Shown here: positions 1-10,682 of the stretch, piece by piece | How positions within the stretch are numbered: the stretch's first letter is position 1 | Layout: each line of letters starts with the position of its first letter | Origin: Pelomyxa schiedti | Taxonomy: Eukaryota; Evosea; Pelobiontida; Pelomyxidae | Direction: 5' to 3' | Length of the DNA: 64,000 nt | NCBI GenBank assembly: GCA_020536535.1 | Contig: JAHLWZ010000830.1 | Location: 30,854 to 94,853 of the forward strand | Notes under the pieces: model-generated | Told to the model about the DNA's origin: nothing | The model's input: the letters and a program-made list of their open reading frames with translations, nothing else | Databases searched by the model: none | Made by a program: the position numbers and the translations under genes

Positions 1-446
1 CCAAAGCATCCTTATCTCTATTCTTCAGCAAAAATGTCAGTCCCTCCAACATCTTTTTTTTTTTTTTTTGTTCAAGGTTAGAGCCCAAAACGTTGAACCA
101 CAGAAGAAGAAAAGAAGTACATAAATAATAAAAACCCACTTTTCCACAATAAAGATAGAGGAAGTGAATTCACAGAAACCTTCTGCACAGTGATGTAATT
201 GTCACTGAGTTCCACAGCCACAGTATCGCTTAGAGCTAAAATTCCCTCCAATGTACACACACTCCACTCATTCACTTGTGCATTGGCTCCATAGGCCAAT
301 CCACTACCAGCCCCATAATTGCCGTTGCTGCCGGTGCTGCCGAGAACAACGACACCCAAAACGAGTGCGACTAGAACGAGCTTGCGTAATGATACAACAT
401 AAATACAGCGGCGGCAGGGACCACCGAAGGAGCCACCAGGTTGCAT
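1..446 (-). CDS. Secreted or signal-anchored protein, 5' part (runs off window)
   Basis: No family recognised. The first ATG of a minus-strand reading frame is at 446 and the frame is open to about 180. Residues ~19-40 form a strongly hydrophobic stretch (KLVLVALVLGVVVLG) preceded by Arg/Lys, as in a signal peptide or signal anchor. A Gly/Asn-rich linker and a short segment with one Cys follow. The frame can be continued in phase by a candidate intron from 179 to 57 (weak donor GTTTCT, acceptor after a long A/T tract) into an exon starting at 56 that reads on to the window edge. The frame is open upstream of 446 to about 512 but without an ATG, so an upstream exon is possible. The intron is inference. 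The 3' part of the gene lies outside the window. Confidence 0.45.
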
Positions 447-864
447 TCTTTTTTTTCTTCCGTTCTTTTCCGTTGTTGTTTGCTGTTTGTTGGATTGGAG
501 CGAATCGGCCAATTTGGTTGTACACAGATGTTAGGGGAAGTAACTGTTTTCGGGTTAATCGATGGCTCTTCCTCTTGTGGAAGTGTTGAAGTGAAGCGAC
601 ATCATTTTGTTTCTCCGCCGTCAGATAACTTTGGGAAAGCCCACAGGCCAATTTGGGTGCCGGGAGCAGGCAACAGAAAAAGGAACCCGTTACAATGAGC
701 CGAAGTATGGGGATTGTCCTTCCTGCTCCCCTGGTCGGTGATGCCCCAGACTGCAATGCTGTAGGTTGTCATATGATAGGTTGTGGTGATGTGGGAACAG
801 TAAGTATCTCTAAGGAACAACTGCTGTGCCCTACCACCAATCAATATATTTGGTCTTCGACGAA

Positions 865-3757
865 ATGCTTGCTGCTGAGCAGGTGGCAGTGCCACCCCCA
901 GTGCAGTTGCCATTGACGCCACCCACAGTTGTTGCAACTGCCACTCCAACGAGCGACGCACAAGCGCGCTCCGACGGAGCCACTGCCTACGGCGGGAACG
1001 ACGACGGACCAGCAGCAACAGAGGAGCGCCCGTCCGACAACCAACGCGACGAGTTGCGGCAGTCCACGGGGCCGCCAGCGCCGCCGACCCCGATGCTTCT
1101 CGCGGCGCATTCTGAGCAGTCGCAGTACGCCGACGCGGCGCCGCAGATCGAGGCCGAGGGCGACGCAGCGGTGGCGGCTCGGCCGGAGGAGCTGGTGCCT
1201 GAAGGGGAGGTTCCAGCGGTGAACGGCGATGATGGGACGAATGTCGGTGGTGCGGACAGTCTGTACCCGCAACGTGAAGACGGTGACAATGATAATGATA
1301 ATGTCAATGACAATGACAATGGCAGTGCGAGTGACAGTAACGCGGGGAGCATTATGGGACAGCTCGAGGTGGGGCAGGCTGAGGAGGAGGAGGACGACTA
1401 CGACAACATCGTGGTCTACGACGACGACCCGGGGGCATCACTCATCACCCCCGCGGCGCACAGCATACCCGCAATAATCCAAAAGACCGCATTATGGGAA
1501 TCGCTGGACCTCGACCGCAGCGAAAGCGCAAAGTCGAGGGAAGAAAGCACATCCCGGGGCCGAATTTTTTGGAAGCAAACTGTTCTCAGGTGGGGGTGTG
1601 TTGTTCTCATAGCATTGGTTACGGCTGCTGTTTCATTTGCTCTGGATACAGGCTCGGGATGGCTGCGCAAATTAACAATGGAAATCCTCGCCAGAATCGG
1701 TGATGGGTCAACAAAGCAGCGGATTGGCTGTGGATTGGTCTATGTTGTGTTTGGAATCACCTACATTGGGGTCGCGGGTGTGATAGTGTTGCTGTTTGAC
1801 CCGACGATGCGGGGTGCTACCTCTGATGCTCTGTGCTACCTCAACGGCATCGTCGTGGAGAACACACTCAAGGTTAAGAAGCTGGTTGCACACAGTGTCG
1901 CCCTTCTGTTTGTCACAGCAAGTCCAATGTGTGTGGGAAAACAAGACCCGTCACTGGCAATAGGGGCCCAGATAGGATACGCATCCAGCAAAATTGGGAG
2001 TTTCCACAACTTCTTTGATGAATATGACGTTCGGGATATGGTGAGCCCTCATCAATTTCTTCTCCCGTCTCTTTACACTCTTATTCTTTCTTAATAGCTT
2101 CTCGCAGGTAAGTATTGGGCTTGGAGCAGGAGTGGCAACTTCATTTGGTGCCCCAGCTGGGGCCGTGCTCTTCACTCTTGAAAACGGATTTCACTTTACA
2201 ACAACCCTATTGCAACAGCTGCTATTATGCTGCATGCTTGCTTGTTTTGCCCTCAGCTTTTTACTTTCTGGTCACAAAGGAGGTCAGTTCTTAACGCTTA
2301 AAGACTATTTACAGACCCACACATAGATGAATGGGGTGCTTTTACAATGGACAGTCTTTGTCACTTCGGTCAGTTCACAAATTCAATATTCAACATCAAG
2401 CAATTGATTGCTTTTATGCTGATGGGTATCGTTGGGGGACTCCTTGGGGCCCTATTCAATTTTCTGCACTTGTTGACAATAAGATTCCGCAGAACTATTT
2501 TTAAGACCCCAAGAAAGAAGTTTTTCGAAATACTAGTTATCACATTGATGACAGGAATTATTGCTGTAGTAATGTCCTCCACGTGTGTTCGATTCCATCC
2601 CGATTACATTCTAAGATATCTCCAGGTTGTCAAATTGCGTTGAGTTGTCGTCCGAGTCTGAAGTTCCTGATGCCAACAATGTTGAACTTCAAACTATATT
2701 TTGCCCAACAGGGTACTACAATCAGATGGCGACTATGTTCATGAACAGCCAAGAGTCTGCTCTTCACTTTCTTCTTCACGAGAAGGAAGTAGTTGACAAA
2801 GGCTTACTGGCAGCATTTGCAGTCACTTATCTGGCACTGAGTGTCTACAGCATTGGCAGTGGAGTACCAAGTGGTTATTTCATGCCAACACTGCTACTTG
2901 GAGCTACAGTTGGAAGGTTAGTGGGCGAGATGGCCAAAACATCCCTATCGAAACTGGATATAGACCCCGGCATTATGGCATACATCGGGTCTGCAGCTGT
3001 CTTTGGTGGAGTCAGCAGAATGACAATATCTCTGGCAGTTATACTCAGCGAAGCAGTAAACCAAGCCACGTGGTCCCTCTTCCTCGCCATAGCACTTATA
3101 ATATCCCGTTGGATAGGAGATATGTTCAACCCCGGAATCGCCGCCATGGACTTCAAACTCACAGGACATCCAGTACTTCCCTGGAGTGCACCGCGGATGC
3201 TATACCGATACAGTGTAACTGATGCCATGCACTCTCCGGTTGTATCACTACCAAAGAGGGTCACTCCTCACCAAGTTCAGAGAATTCTGGACACGACAAC
3301 ACACAATGGATTCGCCGTAGTAGGCGATTGGAGAATAGAGGACATCGAGAAGGGAATGACACAGCCACTGTGCGGTGTAATCACCCGAAAACAACTGGAT
3401 TCACTCCTCAGAGCCCATCAATCACAATCACAGGAGTACATTGGCGAAGAAGCCGGCGACCAAGGCGACCCTGAACTTAGACAGTCAAATGACGGCATGA
3501 TTGACCTGGAACCTCATGCCAGGCACGTGATAACTGTGCCCAGCAGCGTGAGCTGTGCAAGAGCATTCAACATTTTCCGCAGCCTTGGGCTCAGGCACTT
3601 GATTGTTGTGGATGGGCACAGCCGGCCTGTGGGAATGATAACAAGAAAGGACTTGTTCTCCATCCACAGGGTTTTGGTCGCAAGAGAAAAACGGCTGCAG
3701 CACACATCAGTGAGTTCACGCATAAGGGCTGCACTATATGGAAGTACTGTGCACTAA
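865..3757 (+). CDS. CLC-family chloride channel/transporter with CBS domains
   Basis: Membrane anion channel or Cl-/H+ exchanger of the CLC family, expected in an endomembrane or the plasma membrane. Four exons are inferred: 865-2040, 2108-2282, 2327-2582 and 2626-3757, with introns of 67, 44 and 43 nt; the frame is continuous across all of them. The first ~190 residues are acidic and disordered (Asp/Asn run near 1290-1330). Then come CLC membrane helices with recognisable motifs: CYLNG, GAPAGAVLF, PSGYFMPTLLLGA, GRLVGE, GGVSRMTISL, followed by two CBS regions (a TPHQVQRIL stretch and a LGLRHLIVVD stretch). Three normally conserved pore elements are changed: GSGIP reads RGATS, GKEGP reads GKQDP, and the helix-R Tyr position appears to be Ala (see findings). 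The ATG at 865 is the likely start. A candidate intron at 799-881 could instead join an upstream exon. Family identity is firm; ion selectivity is not. Confidence 0.88.
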
Positions 3758-5320
3758 CACTAAAAATCTGGCTGGTTCCAGGTTGTTCTCTTATTATGAA
3801 AGCGAGAAAAAAAAAGGAACCATCAGACTTCCAGAAAAACGAAAAGGGAGAAACCGTTACGGTTACGGCCATTGTGGGTGGACGAGGGAGAGTCATTGAC
3901 CAATCTAGATTGTTTGTCTCCGAGATAATCAGCACCCAAGTTGTTGTTTTGGTTTTGTGGGATCCACAACCAACACACGACAAGTCACTGTGACTAGTTG
4001 TTTTCACTCTGTGGCTTTCTTGTTTTCCAGAAAAAGTTCAGTGTCCAAAATGGCTTTCCGGCCGACATGCACTCACGATCAGGTTTTGGTTTCGGTGCCC
4101 GTGACAGATGGAAGCCCCGGTATGCTGCCCTATTTATGTCACCAATAAGTGCCTGCTAGGATCCCTTAGGTAGCGCTCCAATCCTGAGACAAGGTCTACT
4201 CGGTGTCATGTCACTGATGATTTGAAATGATCTTCTCATCAGTGAGGATTGTGAAGAATTGTAGAACCCTCAGAGGTGACAAGGGATTATTGTCTCCTCG
4301 ATTTTCGAATTGTCTGGCTCCAAGGTTCTGTGACTCAAATATTACTTCGGCTGTCACACAAGTCACTGTACAGTGGAGCGAATGGAAACTAAGCTACTGT
4401 TCGGTTCAAATAACTCGCTTCAACCAACGATATATTCACTTTTGTGAAGGTGATACTGTACAATCTCTTCCGTCTCGACTCGACACCAATCGAGTGACAT
4501 TGCAAAGTGTTGGAATACACTTCAAGCATTTTTTTAATCTGTGTCAGATTCCCTTTTTTTTTTGATTAACGTGGTGCCGCCCGGCGCTCAGATGGTATCA
4601 TGCCGTCACAGAGTCTGATCAAGTGTGGCAGCCGTCTTGTTACATGCTGGAAGTTTCATATCATCGATTTTCAAGTCTTTTTGGATTTAAATGCTTCGTG
4701 ATTAACACGGTTTGTGGGCTACGCTTTTCCACCTTCCATTAGGACCTCCCGAAAACAACTGTGAATTGAATCAGTGAAAACAAACATAAGTTACAAGATA
4801 TACCTGTAGAAAGCCAGGCGCAGTTACAAGTTGAGATTGGGGATGAAGTCATTGCTCCCAATTAATTCAAGGTTGTTACTATGTTCCGCAAATATCCCAC
4901 TGAATAACTTTGAACACACAGCTGCACAAAAAGGTCAAACAACGCAATACACGAAGATTCCATACCACAAAGCACAAAGAAAAATCTCCAAAGAATGGCA
5001 ATTCGTCACATAGGTGGATTTTGGCACGGAATACGCTGCCACCAAGCCCTGCATAGAGGAAGAAATCAACCATAAACAAACACAAATTTTGCAGCAAATA
5101 CCACGGGTAAAATATGGCGGAATAAAATAATCAACAGACCGGAACGCTGTACTTTTCGTTATCGTCGCTCAGGATCGGTGGTCTGGTGTTTTTTTTAATC
5201 AGCCATATTATGAAACGATACGCGAAGTCCATAACACGAAATCAAACGGCCCAAAAACGATGGGAAGGTCAAAAAGTAACGGTTCAACTGTCACTACACC
5301 CACGGCGAAAAGTCAACTGC

Positions 5321-5404
5321 ATCATAACAGTGTTAGGGGAAGAAAGGGAGGAAGAAGGAAAACAACCCCATGATCCATCATGAAATCGACTTCGAATTTT
5401 CCGC
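5321..5404 (+). repeat. 84-bp direct repeat, copy 1
   Basis: Matches 5707-5790 with a single mismatch at a constant offset of 386 bp. It begins ATCATAACAG and ends TTTTCCGC. The near-perfect identity in noncoding DNA suggests a recent local duplication. Confidence 0.95.
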
Positions 5405-5706
5405 ACTTGTAGTAGTAGTAGTACCTAGTACCTGCATCATGACGGAACAACTTAACAACAACATGACTTGGCTTCTTTTCCGGTTTGTTAAATCACAATC
5501 TCATATTATTAATAATAACCATGACGGGGAGAGGGGAGGGTATAGTGTAAACATAACAACTCAAATACCATCATAACTGGCACAAAATCCATACCCATTC
5601 ACACCAGATCGCCAGAGAGTATAAATAAAACAAACCATAAGTCAACTGCACCTGCAAATTCAATCACGCTTATAAATGTAATGTAATTAAAACAACCATG
5701 ACTGAC

Positions 5707-5790
5707 ATCATAACAGTGTTAGGGGAAGAAAGGGAGGAAGAAGGAAAACAACCCCATGATCCATCATGAAATCGACTTCGCATTTTCCGC
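5707..5790 (+). repeat. 84-bp direct repeat, copy 2
   Basis: Second copy of the repeat at 5321-5404, differing by one base (A to C eleven bases from the 3' end). The unit contains a purine-rich GGGAAGAAAGGGAGGAAG block. Confidence 0.95.
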
Positions 5791-7257
5791 TTCCCTTTTG
5801 CACATTAATTACGGTGGTAAACACCTTTTTACCTTTATTTCTTTTGTAGTGCCTCCTTTGTGTGCTCTTTTGCTTATTCACGTGGCCACAAAACAAAAGA
5901 AAAAAGGGAAAACGAAGGTGGTCTTTTGTCGTTGTTTGTTTGGTTGTTTTTTCTTAGTTGTAGGAACCCAGTCGATGGTCTTGTTTTTTTTAAAAAAAAT
6001 GCCGAAATGGTTCATAAATTTGCCTCCTAGCAAAAACAATACGATTTTATGCAACTGCGGCCAGATCTGTCTTTTAGAATTTTAGAACTTCAGCTCGCAG
6101 TGGTCTGAACAGAGGAAAAGTTTTGGCTGGGGTGTTTGGTGCTGGCAGCCCTCTTTCATTTGCCATGCCCATTCATTGAGAGAGTGTTATGATTGATGAA
6201 TGGATACCCTAAATCCATATGATCGCAGTGTATCGATGTAGCTGCACCCAAAAAAGCAGCATCCACACCAGACAGGATATTGACGAGTTCATCAATCTTT
6301 GAGTTGAGCAAAAAACAGTTGAATGGGATGTTTTTGGTGTCTATGTTTTTCCACCAATATTCTTGGGATGCATGGAAAGATTTCAATCATGAATTCGATA
6401 ATACACTGAATGAGACAACAGACAGAACACGCGAACAGTGGAGTGCCTTTCTGAAAGGAATGGTGTATTTAGCATGCATTTAACACACTGACAAAAGCTG
6501 TAATCACCTTCCAGGTCATCTGGTTCCAGGTGATACTGCTTGAACTGGGAGAGACGGGAACATAAAGCACTCCCAACTTAAGATTCATTAAGAATGTAGC
6601 CTAGCAGCTATTCTCCAGGAAGCCCACAAAAAAAAGTTGTGTGCTTGTAAAAATATGCGCCAGTACTTCCACTTTTGTGCGATTATTGTTCAACAGTAAA
6701 CTTTCACCACCCATAGCCGACAAACCCACACTCTTCCAAACAACAAAATCGAATACAGGTCCCCTTCAGTGATTGCCCTCGACGGTCAAGTTAAAGGCCC
6801 ATCACTGTGGTTGATCCTTTGTTCCATTAACCCATCACGTTCCCGAACCGTTGTTTCGTTGCATGTCTTTTTCTTCAGATTTCATCCAAGTCAAAGAAAG
6901 TCGTTGTGGGTGCCGGTACAAGAGCGGTCGTGCACCCGCCGATTAATATGATGACGATTGCACGTGTAATCGCGTGTTCCCACCACGATTATGGGAGGTG
7001 GTGCACACATGTCCCGCCGCTCTCACTACGAACAGAATGGGATGGACGGGCATCGGGGGAAACAAAAACCAACTCGGCAGGGGGGGTGGAGGAATTCAGT
7101 GATGGGATGGGGGCCCCTCGACGTTCGGGGCCGAGGGACATGACACTGACAAAACATATATGCGTGGCACATTCTCTGAAGTAAATGGCAACGTGCAGAC
7201 AAAATTTTCCCCAAATGCAAAACAACAAAAGAAAAAACCCAAGGCAACAAGGAGGAG

Positions 7258-8633
7258 ATGAACGCCACACTGGAACGAAGAACAAGAGTAGATCCCCGCG
7301 CTGTTTACGTATATGGTCTCCACAGGGACACGACAAAAGAGCAAGTCTCGAACGCGTTACAATGCTTGGGAACCGTAGATAGTTTGGGCAACATATCTGT
7401 GTACGTGGTTTATTTGATTTTGTCTCCTATCATGCACTGCATTGCGCCGCTTTTTGCAGTGGATTTCGCTTTTTCTCATTTCACACAACGAGATATAACT
7501 TACTGTACTTTAACCAAACACCACACAGACCGTTCCTCGTGACCACTCCAAAGCGTTCCTGCCAAGGGCATGGGCAGGTAGCGTACTGCTGGGCGTATTA
7601 CAATACCCCCTTGGAGGCTGCTCACGCAATCAATATGGGGAAGTTCACGTACCGCATATCTCCGCTTACGGGGGGATCTAGGTCGTGGGAGGCTTATATT
7701 CGAGCTCCCTTTGCAGAACATTTCGATAGTTGTCCAAATGCGGGTGCAGTTCCCAACCCGCAACCGGCACCACTACAGGCGTCTCACCGTCCCTTGAGCC
7801 AGCCGGTTCCTCCCACCTTCTCCAATACACCACCACCCTTCTTTACTGCGTTCCATCCTCATCCTCCTCCACTGTTCCCTGGGTTCTTCCCTCCTCAACC
7901 ACCCGCATTTCATGGGCCCTTACCTCAATTCCCATTTGCATCTGCCACATTCCCGCAGCAGCCTCCACCCAATAACTTCGCATTCTTCACTCCTGCGTGT
8001 GCTGGCATAGTTCCACCACATCCGCCTTCTCCAGCCCAACCCAGTTCATCTTCCACAGCACAGTGTGCATCCTTCGTACCTTCCACACCAGTTACTCCTC
8101 CTGTTGCTCCGTTTGTGTTCGCTCAATCATGTGCATCGCCCTCATTCCCCGCTGCAATGTCTTCAACCTCGTCATCTTGTTCCGCAGCTACATATGCAGA
8201 TGCCGCGTCAACCACGCCTCTGTCTGACCCTCCTTCTACTCAGCCGCCTAATGTAACAGCCGCGGCTACGGCTACGTCTACATCTCCGGCTCCCACTGTT
8301 GTTTTGGAAGAGCAAGAAGAAGATGAGGAACACAATGACCAGCAGTACGAAAGGAGCCGTGATGATGACCACGAGCAGGAGTATAATGATGATAACGCCG
8401 AGAATGAGGATGAGGACTCCGACGAGCAGCAGTTCATTGTAACTCGTGGCCAGTTGTTACAAGAATGGCAATATTTCTTTGAAGCTGGACGTGCCACTCA
8501 ATCTGCCATGAACACGGGCCTTTTTGAAAATAGACCTGAGTGGGGGAAGTTCAGGGTGGCTGAGACTGAGGAAGTAGTATTGAGCCAGGGAACCTCCACT
8601 ACCACCTCCCACAAGATGGACGAAATAGACTAA
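7258..8633 (+). CDS. RRM protein with proline-rich and acidic regions
   Basis: Probable RNA-binding protein. Exon 1 (7258-7400) and exon 2 (7529-8633) are separated by a 128-nt GT-AG intron that interrupts an RRM-like fold. Exon 1 carries the RNP2-like strand VYVYGL and helix 1; exon 2 supplies an RNP1-like strand (GQVAYCWAYY) and helix 2 (LEAAHAINM). After the RRM (residues ~15-95) come a long Pro/Phe/Ser/Thr-rich region and a block of Glu/Asp/Asn residues. The end has a short helical segment (QLLQEWQYFFEAG). The ATG at 7258 is the first in frame. The 3' neighbour is convergent, with 349 bp between stop codons. The RRM call rests on pattern and predicted fold, not on a close homologue. No specific function can be assigned. 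Confidence 0.7.
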
Positions 8634-8982
8634 AAGACTTGCTGCAGGCAAACAAACAAAAATAAAGAGCAATCTTAGTGGGAATCATAAAAAAAGTTTC
8701 TTTTTGAGTACATTCTGAAGCAGTACGCCACACTTTGTTTTGTTTTGTTGTAAGTGCTTGGAATCCAGTTAGTTTTGACAAAGAGTCTTTGTCAAAGAGG
8801 CTCAAATTGAGCCACTCAATTATGTCTTTTCCATTTGTTGGTGGTGGTGTCAAATGTAAATGTTGGGCGATGGTTCCTTGGTGGTTTGTTAGTCCACCAA
8901 ATGTAACTGTAGGTCTCCTTGTTTTCCTTCTTTGGTGCAGATGTGAGGTCCGCAAACATGGCCGCCCTGGTTGGGTGTGAGT
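8634..8982. other. Convergent intergenic spacer
   Basis: Space between the stops of the RRM gene (+) and the ubiquitin-like/vWA gene (-). It holds an AATAAA-like element near 8660 that could serve the RRM mRNA. No gene is seen. Confidence 0.6.
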
Positions 8983-10389
8983 TTATAAGAAAGAGCAATG
9001 TGGTGTCAACCTTTCTGAATCAATTTTGCCGTCACGGGTTTCCACTTGTTGTCTGAAGGCCTCAAGACCTTCACTGGACGCCTCTTTATAACACACGGCC
9101 ATGAACATATCCTTAATCAAACTCATCTGCTTCAACAGCAAAAATACACCACCAGATTGCTCTGCCAGCTCCCGGTAGAAAACGGCTGGTTCACTGGTCT
9201 TGGATTGTATGGCAAGAACACCATAGACTTTGATTCCCATAGTGACTAGCCTCTCAAGTTCTGTTCTCCAGTTAATATTCTCGGTGGTATAATGAGCTGG
9301 ATGGGGAGGAGAGTCTCCTATAACAACAAGAGCCCTGTTCGGGCTGTTCCAAGATAGCTTCTGTGCCTCTCTATGTATAGGTCAAACAGGAAATCTTACA
9401 AATTGTTACACTACCTGAGCATAAGTTCGTATGCCTCTGGAATATCATCACCACCTGTTGCTTTCACTTCATTCACCCATTTGCATAGAACGGTTGCATT
9501 ATTTGTGAGGTCAAGACTAGTGACAACGTATGTTGTGGCATCATCACCATAGTCACCAACAGCCATGACACTGAGGTAAATATGAGGAGGTTGAGGCAAT
9601 CAGTGGAATATCTCTTACCCAATTTTGATATTTGGTACATCAGCAATAAGTGCAGCCACCATTTTCGATAAATCAGCTCGGAGTTGTACAAGAACAGAGT
9701 ACATGCTCCCTGAGGAAAAAAGGTAAGGTTATCTGCAACTGAGTGGGGGGGGAAAAAAGAAGAAGAAGAAGAAACAAACCCGTTGTGTCGAAGGCAAACA
9801 CGACCTCAATGTCCTTTGAGGAAGCCGCGAAGGAGGAGACCAACTGGGCCTTGATGAACTCAGCATCCGGCTCAGGGGTGTGTGTAGCCGCGCTCGTTGT
9901 AGTTGTGGTGGAACTGGATGCAGAAGAAGTAGGTGTAGGCTTTCCTCCCTTTCCTCCCTTTCCACCCTTCTTTTTGCCCTTGCCTTTCCCTGGCATAACT
10001 TCCTCAGTGGCAGGGGCTTCGTGCGTAGCAGACTTCGAATACGAAGTAGTAGAAGTTGATGTAGACGTAGACGTAGTAGTTGTTGACGACGGAGGAGGAA
10101 TGGAAGCAGAGGGCTTCGCAGCCGGCGTCGTAGCGGTTGGCGTCGCTGCGACGGGAGTGGGAGATGTGGCCAGCGGCACGATGAGAACGAGGGTGGATTC
10201 CTTGACTACACCACATATGGCTAGAGTGGCGTCATCTGACAAGGTCTTGCCGGAAAAGAGCAGCTTTTGAGACGCTGTCGGCGCACCGGTTTTGTCCAAG
10301 ATCTTCTGCTTGAGGCTTGCCACCGTGTCAGAAGGATCTACCTCCATGGACAACGTGCTACCCATCAGTGTCTTTACGAAGATAAGCAT
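8983..10389 (-). CDS. Ubiquitin-like domain fused to a von Willebrand factor A domain
   Basis: Four exons are inferred on the minus strand: 10389-9780, 9709-9619, 9570-9415 and 9370-8983. All introns (70, 48 and 44 nt) keep frame. Residues 1-~73 are a clear ubiquitin-like fold (starts MLIFVKTL; KESTLVLIV near its end) but no C-terminal Gly-Gly follows, so it is a built-in domain and not a conjugated modifier. A Thr/Ser/Pro linker with a Lys/Gly-rich basic patch (KGKGKKKGGKGG) follows. The C-terminal half is a vWA fold with a metal-site motif DTTGSM split by intron 1, then GDYGDD and a GDSPPHP loop. Such vWA domains bind divalent metal and protein partners. The fusion suggests an adaptor in ubiquitin-linked processes, which is inference. 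It is divergent to RIC1 across 293 bp. Confidence 0.85.
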
Positions 10390-10682
10390 CTTTGCTGCTG
10401 CACCTCAAGTACCCTCTGTAACAGTGTCGATTTTTTATTTTTTTTATTCTGTTTTGTTTGTATTTCGCAACGATTCATCTGATTGGCATTCTCTTTCTTG
10501 GTCTGGAACAATTGGGTTTCAATGTGGCAAAGTCAACTCAGGAATCGAGTTGACTCGTCACGCCAAAGGCCATCAACAGTGGCGCAGGGCAGTAGTGTCA
10601 AAGAATTCGGTGGAGGTGGTTTGATGAAAAAGAAAGGATTTCCTCAGATCGCGTGAACCCTGCTTTTCGTAAAGTACCATCC

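Larger units (their letters stand above)
3758..7257. other. 3.5-kb stretch without a recognisable gene
   Basis: Only short open frames occur on either strand. None shows a known motif or joins by plausible introns to a longer protein. The longest, 4227-4565 (+), is 112 codons with no recognised family. Two copies of an 84-bp direct repeat lie inside (5321-5404 and 5707-5790). The segment 6900-7190 is GC-richer and probably holds the promoter and 5' leader of the RRM gene that starts at 7258. No tRNA or rRNA was recognised by eye, though a covariance search was not possible. It may hold regulatory DNA, an unrecognised ncRNA or a decayed gene. Confidence 0.5.

Noticed and set aside
4227-4565. 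112-codon plus-strand frame in the gene desert
   Set aside because: No recognised domain, no partner exons, and the length is within what is expected by chance in such DNA.
9743-10270. Plus-strand 175-codon Val-rich frame
   Set aside because: Antisense of the Thr/Ser/Ala-rich linker of the UBL/vWA protein, whose exons are supported by frame-keeping introns and domain motifs.
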